This document shows positions 11,216 through 22,277 of a stretch of DNA of 64,000 bases, one piece after another. This DNA is from Rhypophila decipiens (lineage: Eukaryota; Ascomycota; Sordariomycetes; Sordariales; Naviculisporaceae). The stretch covers positions 1-64,000 of the forward strand of contig MU858167.1 in the NCBI GenBank assembly GCA_033297075.1. Direction: 5' to 3'. The notes below the pieces were generated by a model. That model ran no database searches. It had not been told where the DNA came from and worked only from the letters and a program-made list of their open reading frames with translations. The first letter of the stretch is position 1; every line of letters starts with the position of its first letter. A program made the translations under genes and the position numbers.

Positions 11216-13211
11216 TCTTTCGGGTTTTTTTTGCTCGAGATCAACCGAGATATAGGAGCTTCGGCAAATCGAAAGGAATCTTGCGGTACAAGAGCAGGCC
11301 GGGCCGCCGGGGTTGCTCGCGGAACAATTGACTGGCATGTTCCGAGGCATGTCGTTGAAAACGTAATTATGCTCGGCCGGTCAAGTCTGGTTTTGAGATG
11401 GAAATCATGGAATGAATCATAAGACCTCCCAGCCGGACTAGTTCTGCACTGTCAAGCAAAGTTGTTCAAGAAAACAGGGAAATAAACGGCTGCTTCCTTT
11501 GTCACACATGAGCTTGAAGATTATTAGATAGTGTGGAATGAGTACATCTTCACCGCCCTTGTCCCTCACCAATTAGAAGTGCGGTCGTCTCGAAATAGCT
11601 TCGTTTTCCATCGGCGTTGAAATGATTTGTTAATATATATCAGTGAAAATGCAAATGAGTATAGGTGACCACTACTAAAGATTCAAGACGCACTTCTGCC
11701 AAGGAAGAAAATATGATACAATATCTGACAAAACCACAACGTCTGTCTCTTTCCCCCACACTATGTTTCTCTTCCCAGCTCAAGTCCAATAACGAGTTTA
11801 AACAACACGGACAAACAAAACGAAACTCATGCCCAATTTCCATATATTTACCTCGGCAAATCTCATCACCATTGCACCAAGCAACGCGGGGTTGAAAAAG
11901 ATGGCTGCTCAGCTCAACGAGATGGCTTTTTGCCCCAGAGAGACACTAGACACGCTCGTTGCCGAGACATGGTATAGGCTGACACTCGGCCACCAACCCA
12001 CCGACGTAGCTGCTCCAAGACATACATGCTGTGTAGACACGCAATATAATGCGGCCTCTCAAGTCAAGAGATCCTTGTTGGCATGGATACGAGGATATGG
12101 GCAGTAGACATTTGACCTTGAGTCCTGGGTCGATGAAAGTAGAAGGCGGCAACAACGGGTGAACGGCTCGACTCGCATGTCACTATTGATGTGGCGTCGA
12201 AAATGGAAAACTTGGAATTTGCTTCGGCCACATATTCTACCGCTCTTCTATCCTATCATGACACTTCCATGCTCAAGGACGTTCGTTCACCGACTCCAAG
12301 CATGGTCGCCGCATTTCGTGGTGTCATTATAATGCAACACAAGCTGAAAGGACGGCGTGGAAGATGAGATATCAACAGCAGCACAACATCCTAATCAGAC
12401 AGCAGGACCTGATCCCGTCATCACCTCCAAGGCCATAGGCGGGGTCGGTCGGCCCTATGCAAGTCTCCAACATACATACTATATGCATAGATGCACGCCC
12501 TACCTCAGGAGGGTCATTTCAGTCATGAATGTCCCTGGTCGACACCACGCTAGTCTCGTCTAGGAGCCTGGTCCATCCAGCATCTGTATCTTGCCGCTGG
12601 CACATTGCTGCCGTGAAACCGAGAGAGATCGTAGACAAGCCGATATCATATGCCTCTAGCCGGGACATGATCCACCTGCATTTGGACACCCTCCAGCTAA
12701 CTGCCTGGCCGAGATGACCCGTGCCAGCTCCGTTACTGGAACCCACCAACAGAATTCGCCAGCTTATACTTGCATAAGGATGGACACACACCACACAGTG
12801 TAAGCCAGGACACTCATAACAACCAATCTCATGGTCGAGCGGACTTGTCCACCGCCTGGGAAGGGAAGGAATATGGTAAAACACAATCAGGAAATCGTGA
12901 ATATTCCTGCAATGCACAAGCTGCCAAGTTACATACAGGTAGGTACATGAAATCTGAGATCTGAGATAGCCGTAAGCACCTCGCCAGCAAAGCAGCTTAG
13001 CGCGGCTACAAGCTGCGTGAAATTCACATGTCGTAAGAAATTCCCCTTTGGGCAACCAAATTTTCGGTTTGCTCCGAAGGACTGCAAGTTTGATTCGTTT
13101 GCCAAGATTCTCTATCTTGCATTTCCCACGTTAATCCAATCATGAACGGATGTGGCGAGGTCGTATGTATGAGATCGAACCAATCCGCTCTGCTGGAGTA
13201 GTGCTTGTATT
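11216..13211. other. Intergenic, no gene seen
   Basis: Only short overlapping open frames are present, without domains or consistent splice structure. No tRNA or tandem array was found. Part may be UTR of the F-box gene. Confidence 0.4.
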
Positions 13212-13415
13212 CATCCCCTTAAGCGCCCCCTCGGCATCGGTTAAACTCTGAATTTTTTGTCCAGTCAGGTTCTTTCTGCTACTTTTTTGGCCCAATTACA
13301 ACTTCTTTCTGGAACGATCTACAGTAAATCATTGTCTTTTGGTGTCGTTCATTGGCACAAAAAATGATGACTAAGTCAGAGTTTAACCGATGCCGAAGGG
13401 GCGCTTAAGGGGATG
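13212..13415. mobile_element. MITE, about 204 bp with 40-bp terminal inverted repeats
   Basis: Left terminus 13212-13251 and right terminus 13376-13415 are inverted copies of 40 bases with a single C/T difference. They begin CATCCCCTTAAGCG. Similarity resumes inside after a small gap (an ATTTTTTGT block on both arms). The 124-base middle is T-rich and non-coding. Small size and near-identical ends indicate a non-autonomous DNA transposon. The target duplication cannot be fixed: an AT dinucleotide flanks CCCC/GGGG on both sides but could belong to the repeat itself. Confidence 0.8.
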
Positions 13416-14834
13416 GGATGGTGGTCACTTCTCACTCGAGGGACAACTTCCACTTTTGTCTGGATAGAAGGGGTGAAGAAACCAAGCACTGCCAAGCAAG
13501 CAACTCAGTCAAAAAGCCCAAGTGCAGAGAGGGCGGGAAACCAATCACGTTCTCCATCAAACCTCACTCAGGCAGGTAGCTCCCAACTTTCATGTTCTCA
13601 CAAACACTTCATTAACGGTATCCCTAGGTCCGGTTTCTCTCACATCTCAGATTTCCCAGATCTGCATATTGAGTGTGAGATGAACTTTTCAACCCACCCA
13701 CCACTCAACAGCAAGCAACTGAATGGTCCGCCAATAGCAAACTTTGCTGTAGATAGATACATATGCAGGTCTCAGGGCTGCATGTACATACCCAAGATGC
13801 CTATGTACCCAAATACCATCATGATATCCATACGGTGGACGTAGTACCCCCTCAAAAATTGCCTCGACTGCCTGCCTGCCTGCCTGCCATGCTGAAGTAA
13901 AGACAGACAGACGCCGTGTAGCAAACACAACGGCAGGCGAAAAAAACACCGAGTACACCATGACCATGTACATACATACATACAGCTGTACACAGCATGT
14001 ACTTTATGCATTATACGGTATATCCCCTACCCAAAATGAGATGATCAAGATCTATCAGACCTGAGGAAAAGGGCTGAGGTGAACCCAAACAAAACAAAAA
14101 CACAGAATCATCAGACCATAAGGACCAGCCAGCAGACAATCCGAGCAAAGACCGAATATGAAAGCCAGAGAGAGAGACACTCCAACGGGCGGGACGGCTG
14201 AAGTCAAGACTCATTCACTCAACCCCTATCTCTCCATCTATCTGAATGCGGTCTAGCCATCAAATACCTCGTACAAGTGTAACCCTCCCAGATCTCACCA
14301 ATCTACATGTACCTAGCCCGCCGACGTTTTTTTTTCTGCGCCCCCCACCCACGAAGAGAGAGCGAAAGAGGTGGGTAACACATGAACAAGACACACTCAG
14401 ATTAAAACATACTGAAGAAAAATTTGCATTATCCAAATTAGGTAGATTTGTCGTTTCATACTACTCCCTTTGTAAGTATATGCGGGAGAAGAATGTGCTA
14501 TCTCATGTGTCAAGTATTATGTCCAAAGAGTGTTTGTTGGTCACCCGCCCTTAACCTTTTCCCCAGGTATATGCAACCCACGCCATGAAAAACAAGGCTT
14601 TCCAAGTAATTAACTCCATTACCCGGTACGTCACCGTAACCAAGAACCAAGGACACCCCATTGGTATATAAAAGGAAAGAACCAGCGCTACTGCATGGTA
14701 TGAGACACCCAGAGACAAGCCGCAATGCTCCACGCTAAGAGAAATGATACGCTGAACAAAGGAAAAGGTGACAAGAGATTGAAGAAAAGAAAAATTCGTA
14801 AGCTCATTGTGAGGCCAGCCTCCGTTTTGATTAA
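13416..14834. other. Intergenic with simple repeats
   Basis: No gene is supported. It contains a TGCC tetranucleotide run at about 13866-13889, a CATA-type run at about 13971-13982 and a purine-rich stretch near 14165-14180. The right end is the 3' flank of the oxygenase gene. Confidence 0.4.
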
Positions 14835-16383
14835 TTAGTTCATGGTGCGGAGTTCAGGCTGCTCGAGTAACCTGTACCGGTCCTCGGCGACGAGACGCTT
14901 GGTGGTAATCCGGTCAGGATAGTTGCGCATGAACATGTTGGTGAAGTGGGTGCCGTAGTGAATACCGTTGGCAGCCCGCTCTGACTTGTCTTGCATCATG
15001 CCGCCGCAGCCGCCCTCGAGTGGCTTGAGGACGGCCTGGAAGCTGGGCTCATGGAAGTATGCGTAGGCGAACCGTTCCTTGGTGTTGAGACCGACCTTGT
15101 GCGGAGTGGCGGTGAGATAGTTGCGGGTGAGGTACTGCATCATGTCTCCTGATGTGGTCAAAACTCGTCAGTGGCTTGTTCTTCTTGTATGGCTGAGACC
15201 TCTTCCCACTGCTGGGCAGTGGCGGTCTCGGAGAGAGGGGGAGGGGGACTGAGCTTACCGAGAATGACAGTGTGGACGCCGTCAACCGGAGGAACATAGT
15301 ACCAATCATCAGCATCCTCCTTCAGGCCGGCCGCGCTCTTTTCCCAGTTGGCAAACTTCTCCTCCTCATGGGGGCGGCGGATGAAGAGACCTGGGGTAAG
15401 TCATTGTTAGCGGAGATACCCTCAGATATAGGTTTCAGGCTGTCTTGTCTCGGTCCAACTCACCTCCAACATCGTCTTGAGCGGCAATAACAAAAAGGCC
15501 GTAATCTGTGTGGGAGCCGATGCCACGGCCCTCCTTGCCCTTGCCATTGGTAGCATTTCGCGGGGGAAACCTGAAATTCATGCTGGTGAGACATTACGAT
15601 ACATGCAAAGAGACAGTATGACGAGGCTTACCGGAGGACCCTTGTGTGATGCCACCCATCGCGCGTGTACTTTGTCAGAGATCCCGGCTCGACGCCCAGG
15701 CCAAGCTCTGTCAGCTGGAGCAGCTTCTCGCCTTCAGCGCCCAGGTTCTCATTGTACCGTTCCATTGGTTCCTTCATCTCGATATCTGGCCACGGGCACG
15801 GGCCGTGGCAGGGCCATTTGGCACGCACGCGGGGTTCTGCCATGTCGAGATCCTTGGTGATGGTGAAAATCTCGGAGTAGTCGGCGATGCCGTCTGTGAC
15901 CTCTTCCCCCGAGGCAATGTAGCCTGCGTAGCTCTGCGAGTCGACACAAGCTGCCTTCTCGGCATGTGGCTTCTTAAAGAAACGGCGGCTGGCGGCATAG
16001 GCGTCGGCCCATAATTTTCTTTGGTGCTCGCTCATGGCGAACTGAATAATACCATCCCGGCGCCAGGCGTCGACCAGAGCCTTGCCAAGAGCTCGGTCTC
16101 CAACGGACCCGGTAACCCGGTCCGGGAGAACAAAAGTGCCAAGCTCGGCGACATGGGCTTTAAAGCCGGGTGGCATCGTCTTGCCAAGACTGGAGACACG
16201 AGAAGGGGCTTTGGGGGAGGAAGGGCTGAGTCTTGTGAGCTGAGCTTTCTTGGTGTCAAACCCGGGTGGCATAGACATGCCCGGGCCCGACTCCAGAGGC
16301 GAATAGGAAGCCGTGCTCAGCATGGCTCGGCTGCCAATAGCAAGCCGGGCCAGCGGTGCTACGGGGCGGTTGAGAGTCATCAT
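14835..16383 (-). CDS. Ethylene-forming-enzyme-like 2-oxoglutarate/Fe(II) oxygenase, 434 aa
   Basis: Non-haem iron oxygenase of the 2OG-Fe(II)/isopenicillin-N-synthase fold, closest in motifs to bacterial and Penicillium ethylene-forming enzyme (EFE). EFE converts 2-oxoglutarate to ethylene and CO2 and also hydroxylates arginine. Exons: 16383-15632, 15570-15464, 15390-15259 and 15148-14835; introns of 61, 73 and 110 bases have GTAAGC or GTGAGT donors. Iron ligands are His271 and Asp273 (GSHTDYG) and His347 (TPHKVGLNTKERF); Arg356 binds the 2OG carboxylate. EFE-specific blocks are kept: GYIASGEEVTDG (155-166), RDGWHHTRVLRFPP (241-254), VIAAQDDVGG, AYFHEP and HFTNMFMRNYPDRITT. The first 80 residues are extra compared with bacterial EFE; the first 28 are Arg/Ala/Ser-rich and lack acids, like a mitochondrial presequence. 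Start is the ATGATG at 16383/16380. Biochemical output is unproven. Confidence 0.88.
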
Positions 16384-18664
16384 GGTGACGAATATATGTT
16401 GAAACGTGTGCAAGTGTGTGTGTGTGTGTAAGTGTGTGGTGGTGATAGGAGGTTGACCTCACATCCAATGATGAGGAAGGCTTGAGTGTAGGGTTGTTTG
16501 AAGAATGTACGAGGTAATACGATCCTCGGAGGTGAAGGAGAGGGAATATCTTATACCTGTGGATGCGGAGTGGTGCTCGGGTTGGAGGTGTGGTCGCAAA
16601 GCACGTCCACCAAGGACTGCAGCATGACCTGCCAATGTGATGTCTTGGGCCAGACAAAGCTCGGATAATGCAAGAGCGCTGCGGTCTGGAACTTGAGTGG
16701 CCCTGTATGCTCTGTATCCGATGAAATGACTCTGAATATCGGTGTGCAAGGTAACAGTCAGGTCGACTAAACCTGCCAGTGGACCAATATCAGTCGACAG
16801 GAAATGAGAGAGCCGCATTGGTGGTAGTCCTCCAGCAAGAAGCAGCCGTTTCAAGAGTCCAAGACCGGGACCGGAGACACCCCGGTCATTCCCATCATTT
16901 CAAGACGCCCTGCCCATGACTGACGGCCGTCAATGTATCAAATGGTCTGGGGCTATGTTCATGGCCGTGTCACGCAAGAGGAGACACCCGCTTGCCCGTT
17001 TGAACTTTGGCCCCGTTTACAGTCTCGGGTCAATGATGCAATGGGAGCCGATGGGCCACAAACTCGTGCCCGTTGGGCCACAGCCAGGGGGAGGCTCGTT
17101 CAGTCCCGCAGCCGTGTGAGACACAAGGTAGGCAGGCGAGGAAGTCCTTTCTTTGCTTTTTTTTCTTGTCTGTCACCGTTATTCACATGAAGTTGGCTTC
17201 TCGCCCAAGAATGCGTGGCAAACCAAGGCATGGGAACAATAGTCTCCAATGGGAGGAACGATCATGAACTGGGTGAGCTTCCAGAAGGACTTGTGTATTT
17301 GCTTTTTTGTTGACGGTGAGGAACCAGTCGCGTGGCCATGCAAGCCATCTCCCACGTGAAGGAATTGGCTGATATCGAGGGAGAGAAAATATAGACGACG
17401 TGACGTGGCTATGAGGAGGCATATTGGCCCCCGAGGTCCGTTGGCTCAACCCAATTCAGCACCGACAGTGTGTTTGGTTGGTTTATCAGCAGTCTTGTTA
17501 CTCTCGTTGTTGGGCTCGTGCAATCGTCTTGTCTTTTTTGTCCGAATACTGTTCTGTGCCATGTTACCCGAGGGCAAATAACGGAAAAGTATGGGACGCA
17601 TGGGGCTTGTTGAAGCACGAATCCGAATCTCGATCAAGCATTAGCATGGTGGTATCAAACATGATCGAGATTATGGAGCAATTCCGAGTGGAATTCCCAT
17701 TCTCGTCAAGAAGGAGAGACGGACAGCTGAGGTTGGGTTACCACCATGTCGATGTAACTTCTCAAAAGCCGGTGCGGCCTGATGTTGGAGGGCTCCTTCA
17801 CCAGTTGGTCCACTCGGTCGCCGTCTCGGAAGCGGATATGCGAGGTTTGCATCCAGTCAAGGAGGAAGGAAAGAGGCTGGACATCGACCAGAGGCGGGCT
17901 CGGCTGGCATCGTTGTTCCCAAGGCAAGAGCCTTCAAGCCGCCTTCCACAGTTCTCTCTTACCGCCATTGCTCCACCGGTCTGTGGGACCTTCAGAATTG
18001 GATCTGTAATGGGCAGGAAGCGTAAAGCGGTCTGGGCTTGGAAAGCCCTTGTGACTGGAAATGCAACGACAAACTTATGAAAGCGTGGGGATAAAGAGAG
18101 GCGGTCGTGGGTTCTGCAGTCGATATCTCGACGACTGAAAGCACTGGGCAAGATGCAATGGTTGTTGGAGCACGTAGTTGCGTGCTGGGTGCTGTCCATT
18201 GGGTGTGTGCCTGGTCTCTCGGTATTGGACAATGGCGGCATGCACATGCAAGTGAACCAGGCTAACCCAATACATATCGTCATGTACCTACCTATTGCAG
18301 AGACACCAGTCAAAATATCTAGCAATTTGTCCATTTGTTGTCACTAAAGTACAGGGAGCACAAGTTGCCCTATGCCTCTCCGCCTCGAAAGCGTTCCAGC
18401 CCTTGGTCCGCATTAATCTGCCTCTGTCGAGTCGCACTCGGCTCCCCTGCTCCTCCTCAGTCTATCTATGTGAAAGCAACGCTCTATGTACCTGATGTTG
18501 GCGGCATCAAAAAAGGTTTGTGGTCGTGTCATATAGTACATTAATGTCCGTCACTCATTAAATCCCGAGAGCATGTCTCATGCAACTCATCTGCCGTGGC
18601 CTTGTAGTTCCGCAACTGCGTGTTTTTGTGCGAGGCCGAAGTCCTATCTCTTGGGATGCGCCTC
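16384..18664. other. Upstream of the EFE-like gene; no gene seen
   Basis: A GT-dinucleotide tract (about 16415-16440) lies just upstream of the EFE-like start codon. The remainder to 18664 has several 60-220-codon open frames on both strands, but they overlap, lack domains and show no splice pattern. I do not support a gene. Some of it must be promoter and 5' UTR. Confidence 0.4.
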
Positions 18665-19351
18665 TCAGGCAATTTTCCGCGGTGGAGGTCGTGAAAGGCG
18701 CCGTGCGAGGCTTGTGCCATTCCAGGGCGGATACGTCGTGTGCCACATGCCATCATCGTACGTCTTGGAACTGATGTCCAGTCTCTGAATGGATGTGATG
18801 GATGGGTAAGAAGCCGATGTCGTTGAAAAGGTCGCGGACGAGGCGAACTCTATTGAGAACGTCCTGTCCGGTCCAGCCTCGGAAGTGGAAAGCGTGGCCG
18901 GGGAGGCCGTCACTGACGAGGTCGGCGTATATTCAGAGGTGTATAGCTGTGCTGAGGTCGTTGATGATACGGACGATGTCATCGACGGCGTATAAGTGAC
19001 GATGACGGTTGTCGGCTGGGGTTGAATAGGAACAATTGACACAGTTTTGGTAACAAAGACTGTATTGGTAGTCGGCGATGGGTGGTATACAGTGGTCTTT
19101 GCGGCCGTGGGGGTAGCAGTTTGAACTACTGTCTGTGTCACTGTGACCGGACCTCCGCCTCCGGGCCCCGATCCCGATCCCGGTCCGCCTCCGTTCATCG
19201 GGACGACCGAGTATGTTGCCGTTGCCCTGGCTCTGGGCGCCAAGACGGGCCGGACGTCGACTGCCCGCTCGTTGATCGGCAGTGCATGATAGTTCTCAAA
19301 GAGACAAGAAATCGTGAAAATGAGAGTTTGGGTAGCCCGGCTGAGACGCAT
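18665..19351 (-). CDS. Secreted Ser/Thr-rich low-complexity protein, 228 aa (hypothetical)
   Basis: The product is unrecognised. From ATG 19351 the protein starts MRLSRATQTLIFTISCLF, a basic end followed by a hydrophobic core that fits a signal peptide. After a short Pro/Arg-containing stretch comes a Gly/Pro spacer (GGGPGSGSGPGGGGP, about 54-68). The next 90 or so residues are rich in Thr, Ser, Val and Pro with TVTQTVVQTATPT-like repeats, typical of O-mannosylated fungal cell-wall or secreted proteins. No hydrophobic GPI-anchor tail is visible and the last 20 residues are basic. It is single exon as read; an unseen 3' exon is possible because there are no anchoring motifs. Confidence 0.5.
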   Translation of the reverse strand: MRLSRATQTLIFTISCLFENYHALPINERAVDVRPVLAPRARATATYSVVPMNGGGPGSGSGPGGGGPVTVTQTVVQTATPTAAKTTVYHPSPTTNTVFVTKTVSIVPIQPQPTTVIVTYTPSMTSSVSSTTSAQLYTSEYTPTSSVTASPATLSTSEAGPDRTFSIEFASSATFSTTSASYPSITSIQRLDISSKTYDDGMWHTTYPPWNGTSLARRLSRPPPRKIA

Positions 19352-20710
19352 CTTGGCGGGCACGCGCGTGAATGATGGCGAAAGGAATGACAGAAGAGAG
19401 TGAATGGTATGCGATCTACACAGTGATTCTGTGTAAGAGCATCAAAGCAAGGCAGAGAAACGCTGAGAATGGGTTGGCAGCATGTACTGACAACTGTGCA
19501 GCGTTTGGCCGTGAAGAGTTGGTCAATCGGGAGAGAAGGGCAAAAACCTAAAATGGATCCGCATTCTTTTTCATACTCATGAAAAGAGAATGGCTGGCGT
19601 TTAGCCGGTGTGATGAGTCGATGTTTCCTGAATCTTCACCGTGGAAGGAGCGACTCCAAAAAATCGGGTGGTTGAGGTGAGAACGAAACACTCGCCCAGC
19701 CACCTTCCCGGGGATCTGAATTGACAGGGGTAACACAGCCGGTCGGGGACGGGCCATCTGCACGGCATCATGTCAGGAGCACTACTCTATGCAGGGATGG
19801 AAAGTATTGAACCCTTTGTTTTACTAAAACTGCAGAGATTGATCAGTGCTCCATGATGACCACCTCAAGCTCGGTGATGAGTTCTCTCACGAGCAATGCC
19901 AAGATTGTGTTCATAGAGCATACCCCGTACAAACTCGGCCTTGTAAGGCGGCAAGTGGGGCTGAGTATCAAAGCTGTGGCTCAAAAGTTGCGACGAACCA
20001 ACCAGACGGTGTGCCAAGACCGCATAAACATCGGACGAAAGGTTGCTTCGCTTCATCTCAGCGCTCTCAGCACTCTCTCCCCACGTTGTCGGCGAGTACC
20101 TCGGTACGTATGAATCATCAATGTCCAGTCGCCATAACGAGATGGCCTCTTTTTCCGAAATCATCAATAACCGTTGTCGGGTATCATGAGACTCAGACCT
20201 CGTTCTCTCCAGCATACTCCAGCGTCGGGTGACATACTGCCTCAGCTGTGCTTCCCGGGCAGTTACCTTGGCATGCGGCCTCAGAAGGCCAGTGACGTGA
20301 CGAAAGCCCAGTGTTAGCAGCTTGCCTGCTCAGCCACAGCTTTGACGCAATTGCTCTCGCCTTGGAACCATGACGGTAGGTTTTGATCCAACCATCATCA
20401 ATTGCTCGATGCGCCAACGGCGACAGTTGATTAACCTTCGCCATCCGTTTACCATACACAGCCCCCGTTTAGAACCGATAACTGTTTTCTCACACCTGTA
20501 TATCCTAGTCCGAGTCCACACGCGACCGACAAGCTGAGAGTTGCGGTTTTAAAGATCGTCGTACCAAGAAGTGAACCAAGATTCAGCCCAGCCCCTCCCC
20601 CACTCGTCTTCATAAAGGACCACTTTCCCCTCCTCCGACATCAAATCTCCAACAACACGACTCAATAAAGAAAGCGCATTATCATTTAGGAGACCAGATC
20701 GTTTTGCGCC
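19352..20710. other. Intergenic between the secreted protein and annexin
   Basis: No gene is supported. About 130 bases before the annexin ATG are pyrimidine-rich (CCCCTCCCCC and CCCCTCCTCC around 20596-20637), a common fungal promoter/UTR feature. Confidence 0.4.
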
Positions 20711-22277
20711 ATGTCTTACCCCGGTTACGGCCGTGAGTGAAAACTGTCTGACTTCCTACCACACGAATCTGAAAGCTGACATGACAACAGAGGCGGGTGG
20801 ATACTACCAGCAGCCCCCGCCGCCGCAGCAGCAGCCCTACGGGGCCTCTCCTCCGAATCAGTATCCTCCCCCTCAACAACCTCCGTACGGCGGCGCTCCA
20901 CCCCCCAACCAGTATTATCAACAACCTCCAGGCCCGCCGCCGCAGGGTTACGGGCAACAACCTCCGTACGGTGCGCCTTCCCCACAAGCCCCGGGCTACG
21001 GTGCTCCTCCTCCTGTTCCCTACGGCGCACCGCCTCCCCCACAGCAGTCATATGGCGCTCCTCCACCGCAGCAGCCGTACGGTGCCCCTCCCCCACAACA
21101 GTACGGCGCTCCTCCTCCTCAGCAATATGGCACTCCCCAGCCGTATCCTGGGCAACCCGCACCGTATGGTCAGGGATACGGCCAACAACAATATGGTGCT
21201 CAGCAGCCAGTAGCCCCGCCACCGCAGAACTATGGGCCCCCAACGCCGCCTTCACTGGGATACGGACCTCCGCAGATCATCCAGTGGAATGGTGATGGAG
21301 ATGCGAATGCGCTGAGGTCGGCCATGAAGGGATTCGGCACGGACGAGAAGACGTTGATACGAGTCCTGGCCACCAAGGACCCCTTGCAGATACTCACCAT
21401 CCGCAACGCATATTCCAGAATTCACCGCCGAGACCTTGTCGCCGACATCAAGAGCGAGACCCGGAGCTGGCTTGAGATGGGTCTTGTTGCGCTGGCCCGA
21501 GGACCCCTTTTGCACGATGTGCACCTGTTGCATGATGCCATGTCGGGTCCTGGGACAAAGGAGCTGGTAATGAACGACGTTTTGCTGGGCCGTTCGAATG
21601 CCGATATGAATGCGATCAAGAGCGAGTACCAGCGCACGTTCCACCGGCGGCTGGAAGACGACGTCCGCGGTGACTTGAGCATGAAGACGGAAAGACACTT
21701 TATGATTGTCCTCGCAGCGCAGCGTGCCGAGGATTCCGCACCCGTCGTCAAGGCGGAGATTGATCGCGATGTCAACGATTTGTACAACGCGACGGAGGCG
21801 AAGGTCGGGACCGACGAGATGAAGGTGTGCAGCATATTGAGCACACGGAACGATAAGCAGATTGAGGCTATTGCCTACGAGTACCACGCGAAATATGCGA
21901 GGAGGTTGGAAGACGTTATCCGAAAGGTAGGCCAGAATCCCCTGTTGTGAAATTTGGAAGCGAGTTCAAATCACTAACACGGGAAACAGGAATTTTCGGG
22001 CCATATGGAGGATGCGCTGCTGTTCCAGCTCCGCCAGGGTATTAACAAGGCAGTTCATCAAGCTAAGCTCTTGGAAGACGCCATGGTCGGTATGGGGACC
22101 AAGGATCACCTGCTGGTCAATCGTGTTGTCCGTTTCCATTGGGACCGTAACAACATGGCGGCCGTCCGCAGTGCTTATGTCCAGCGGTATCGTAAAGATT
22201 TAGCTCAAAGAATCAAGGGCGAGACCAGCGGCGACTACGAGAGGCTTCTGCTGGCTTGTATTGGAGAGCATGTCTAG
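20711..22277 (+). CDS. Annexin with long PYG/Pro/Gln-rich N-terminal tail, 481 aa
   Basis: Calcium-dependent phospholipid-binding protein of the fungal annexin family. Exons 20711-20732, 20791-21926 and 21990-22277. Exon 1 is only 22 bases (MSYPGYG) and ends at a GTGAGT donor. Residues 1 to about 175 are Pro, Tyr, Gly and Gln, with repeated YGAPPPQQ-like units. Four annexin repeats follow (about 176-481), each with a GxGT-type calcium loop: KGFGTDE, SGPGTKE, AKVGTDE and VGMGTKD. The core of about 305 residues is full length. The tail would be disordered and may drive condensation or ESCRT/ALG-2-type contacts, as Pro/Tyr/Gly tails do in annexins A7 and A11. That role is analogy, not demonstrated. 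Confidence 0.93.

Noticed and set aside
13862..13982. TGCC and CATA microsatellites as functional elements
   Set aside because: They are short simple repeats in gene-free DNA with nothing to link them to a function.
14835..16383. Calling the oxygenase isopenicillin N synthase or a generic gibberellin/flavonoid-type dioxygenase
   Set aside because: The EFE-specific blocks (GEEVTDG, DGWHHTRVLRFPP, HFTNMFMR.YPDR) go well beyond the shared HxD...H and RxS-type signature of the wider family.
17424..18080. 218-codon frame as a gene
   Set aside because: No ATG context of note, no domain and equally open frames on the other strand; composition is not clearly coding.
20725..21255. Long open frame antisense to the annexin tail
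   Set aside because: It mirrors the repetitive Pro/Tyr/Gly codons of the sense strand; its composition is an artefact of the repeat and no domain is present.
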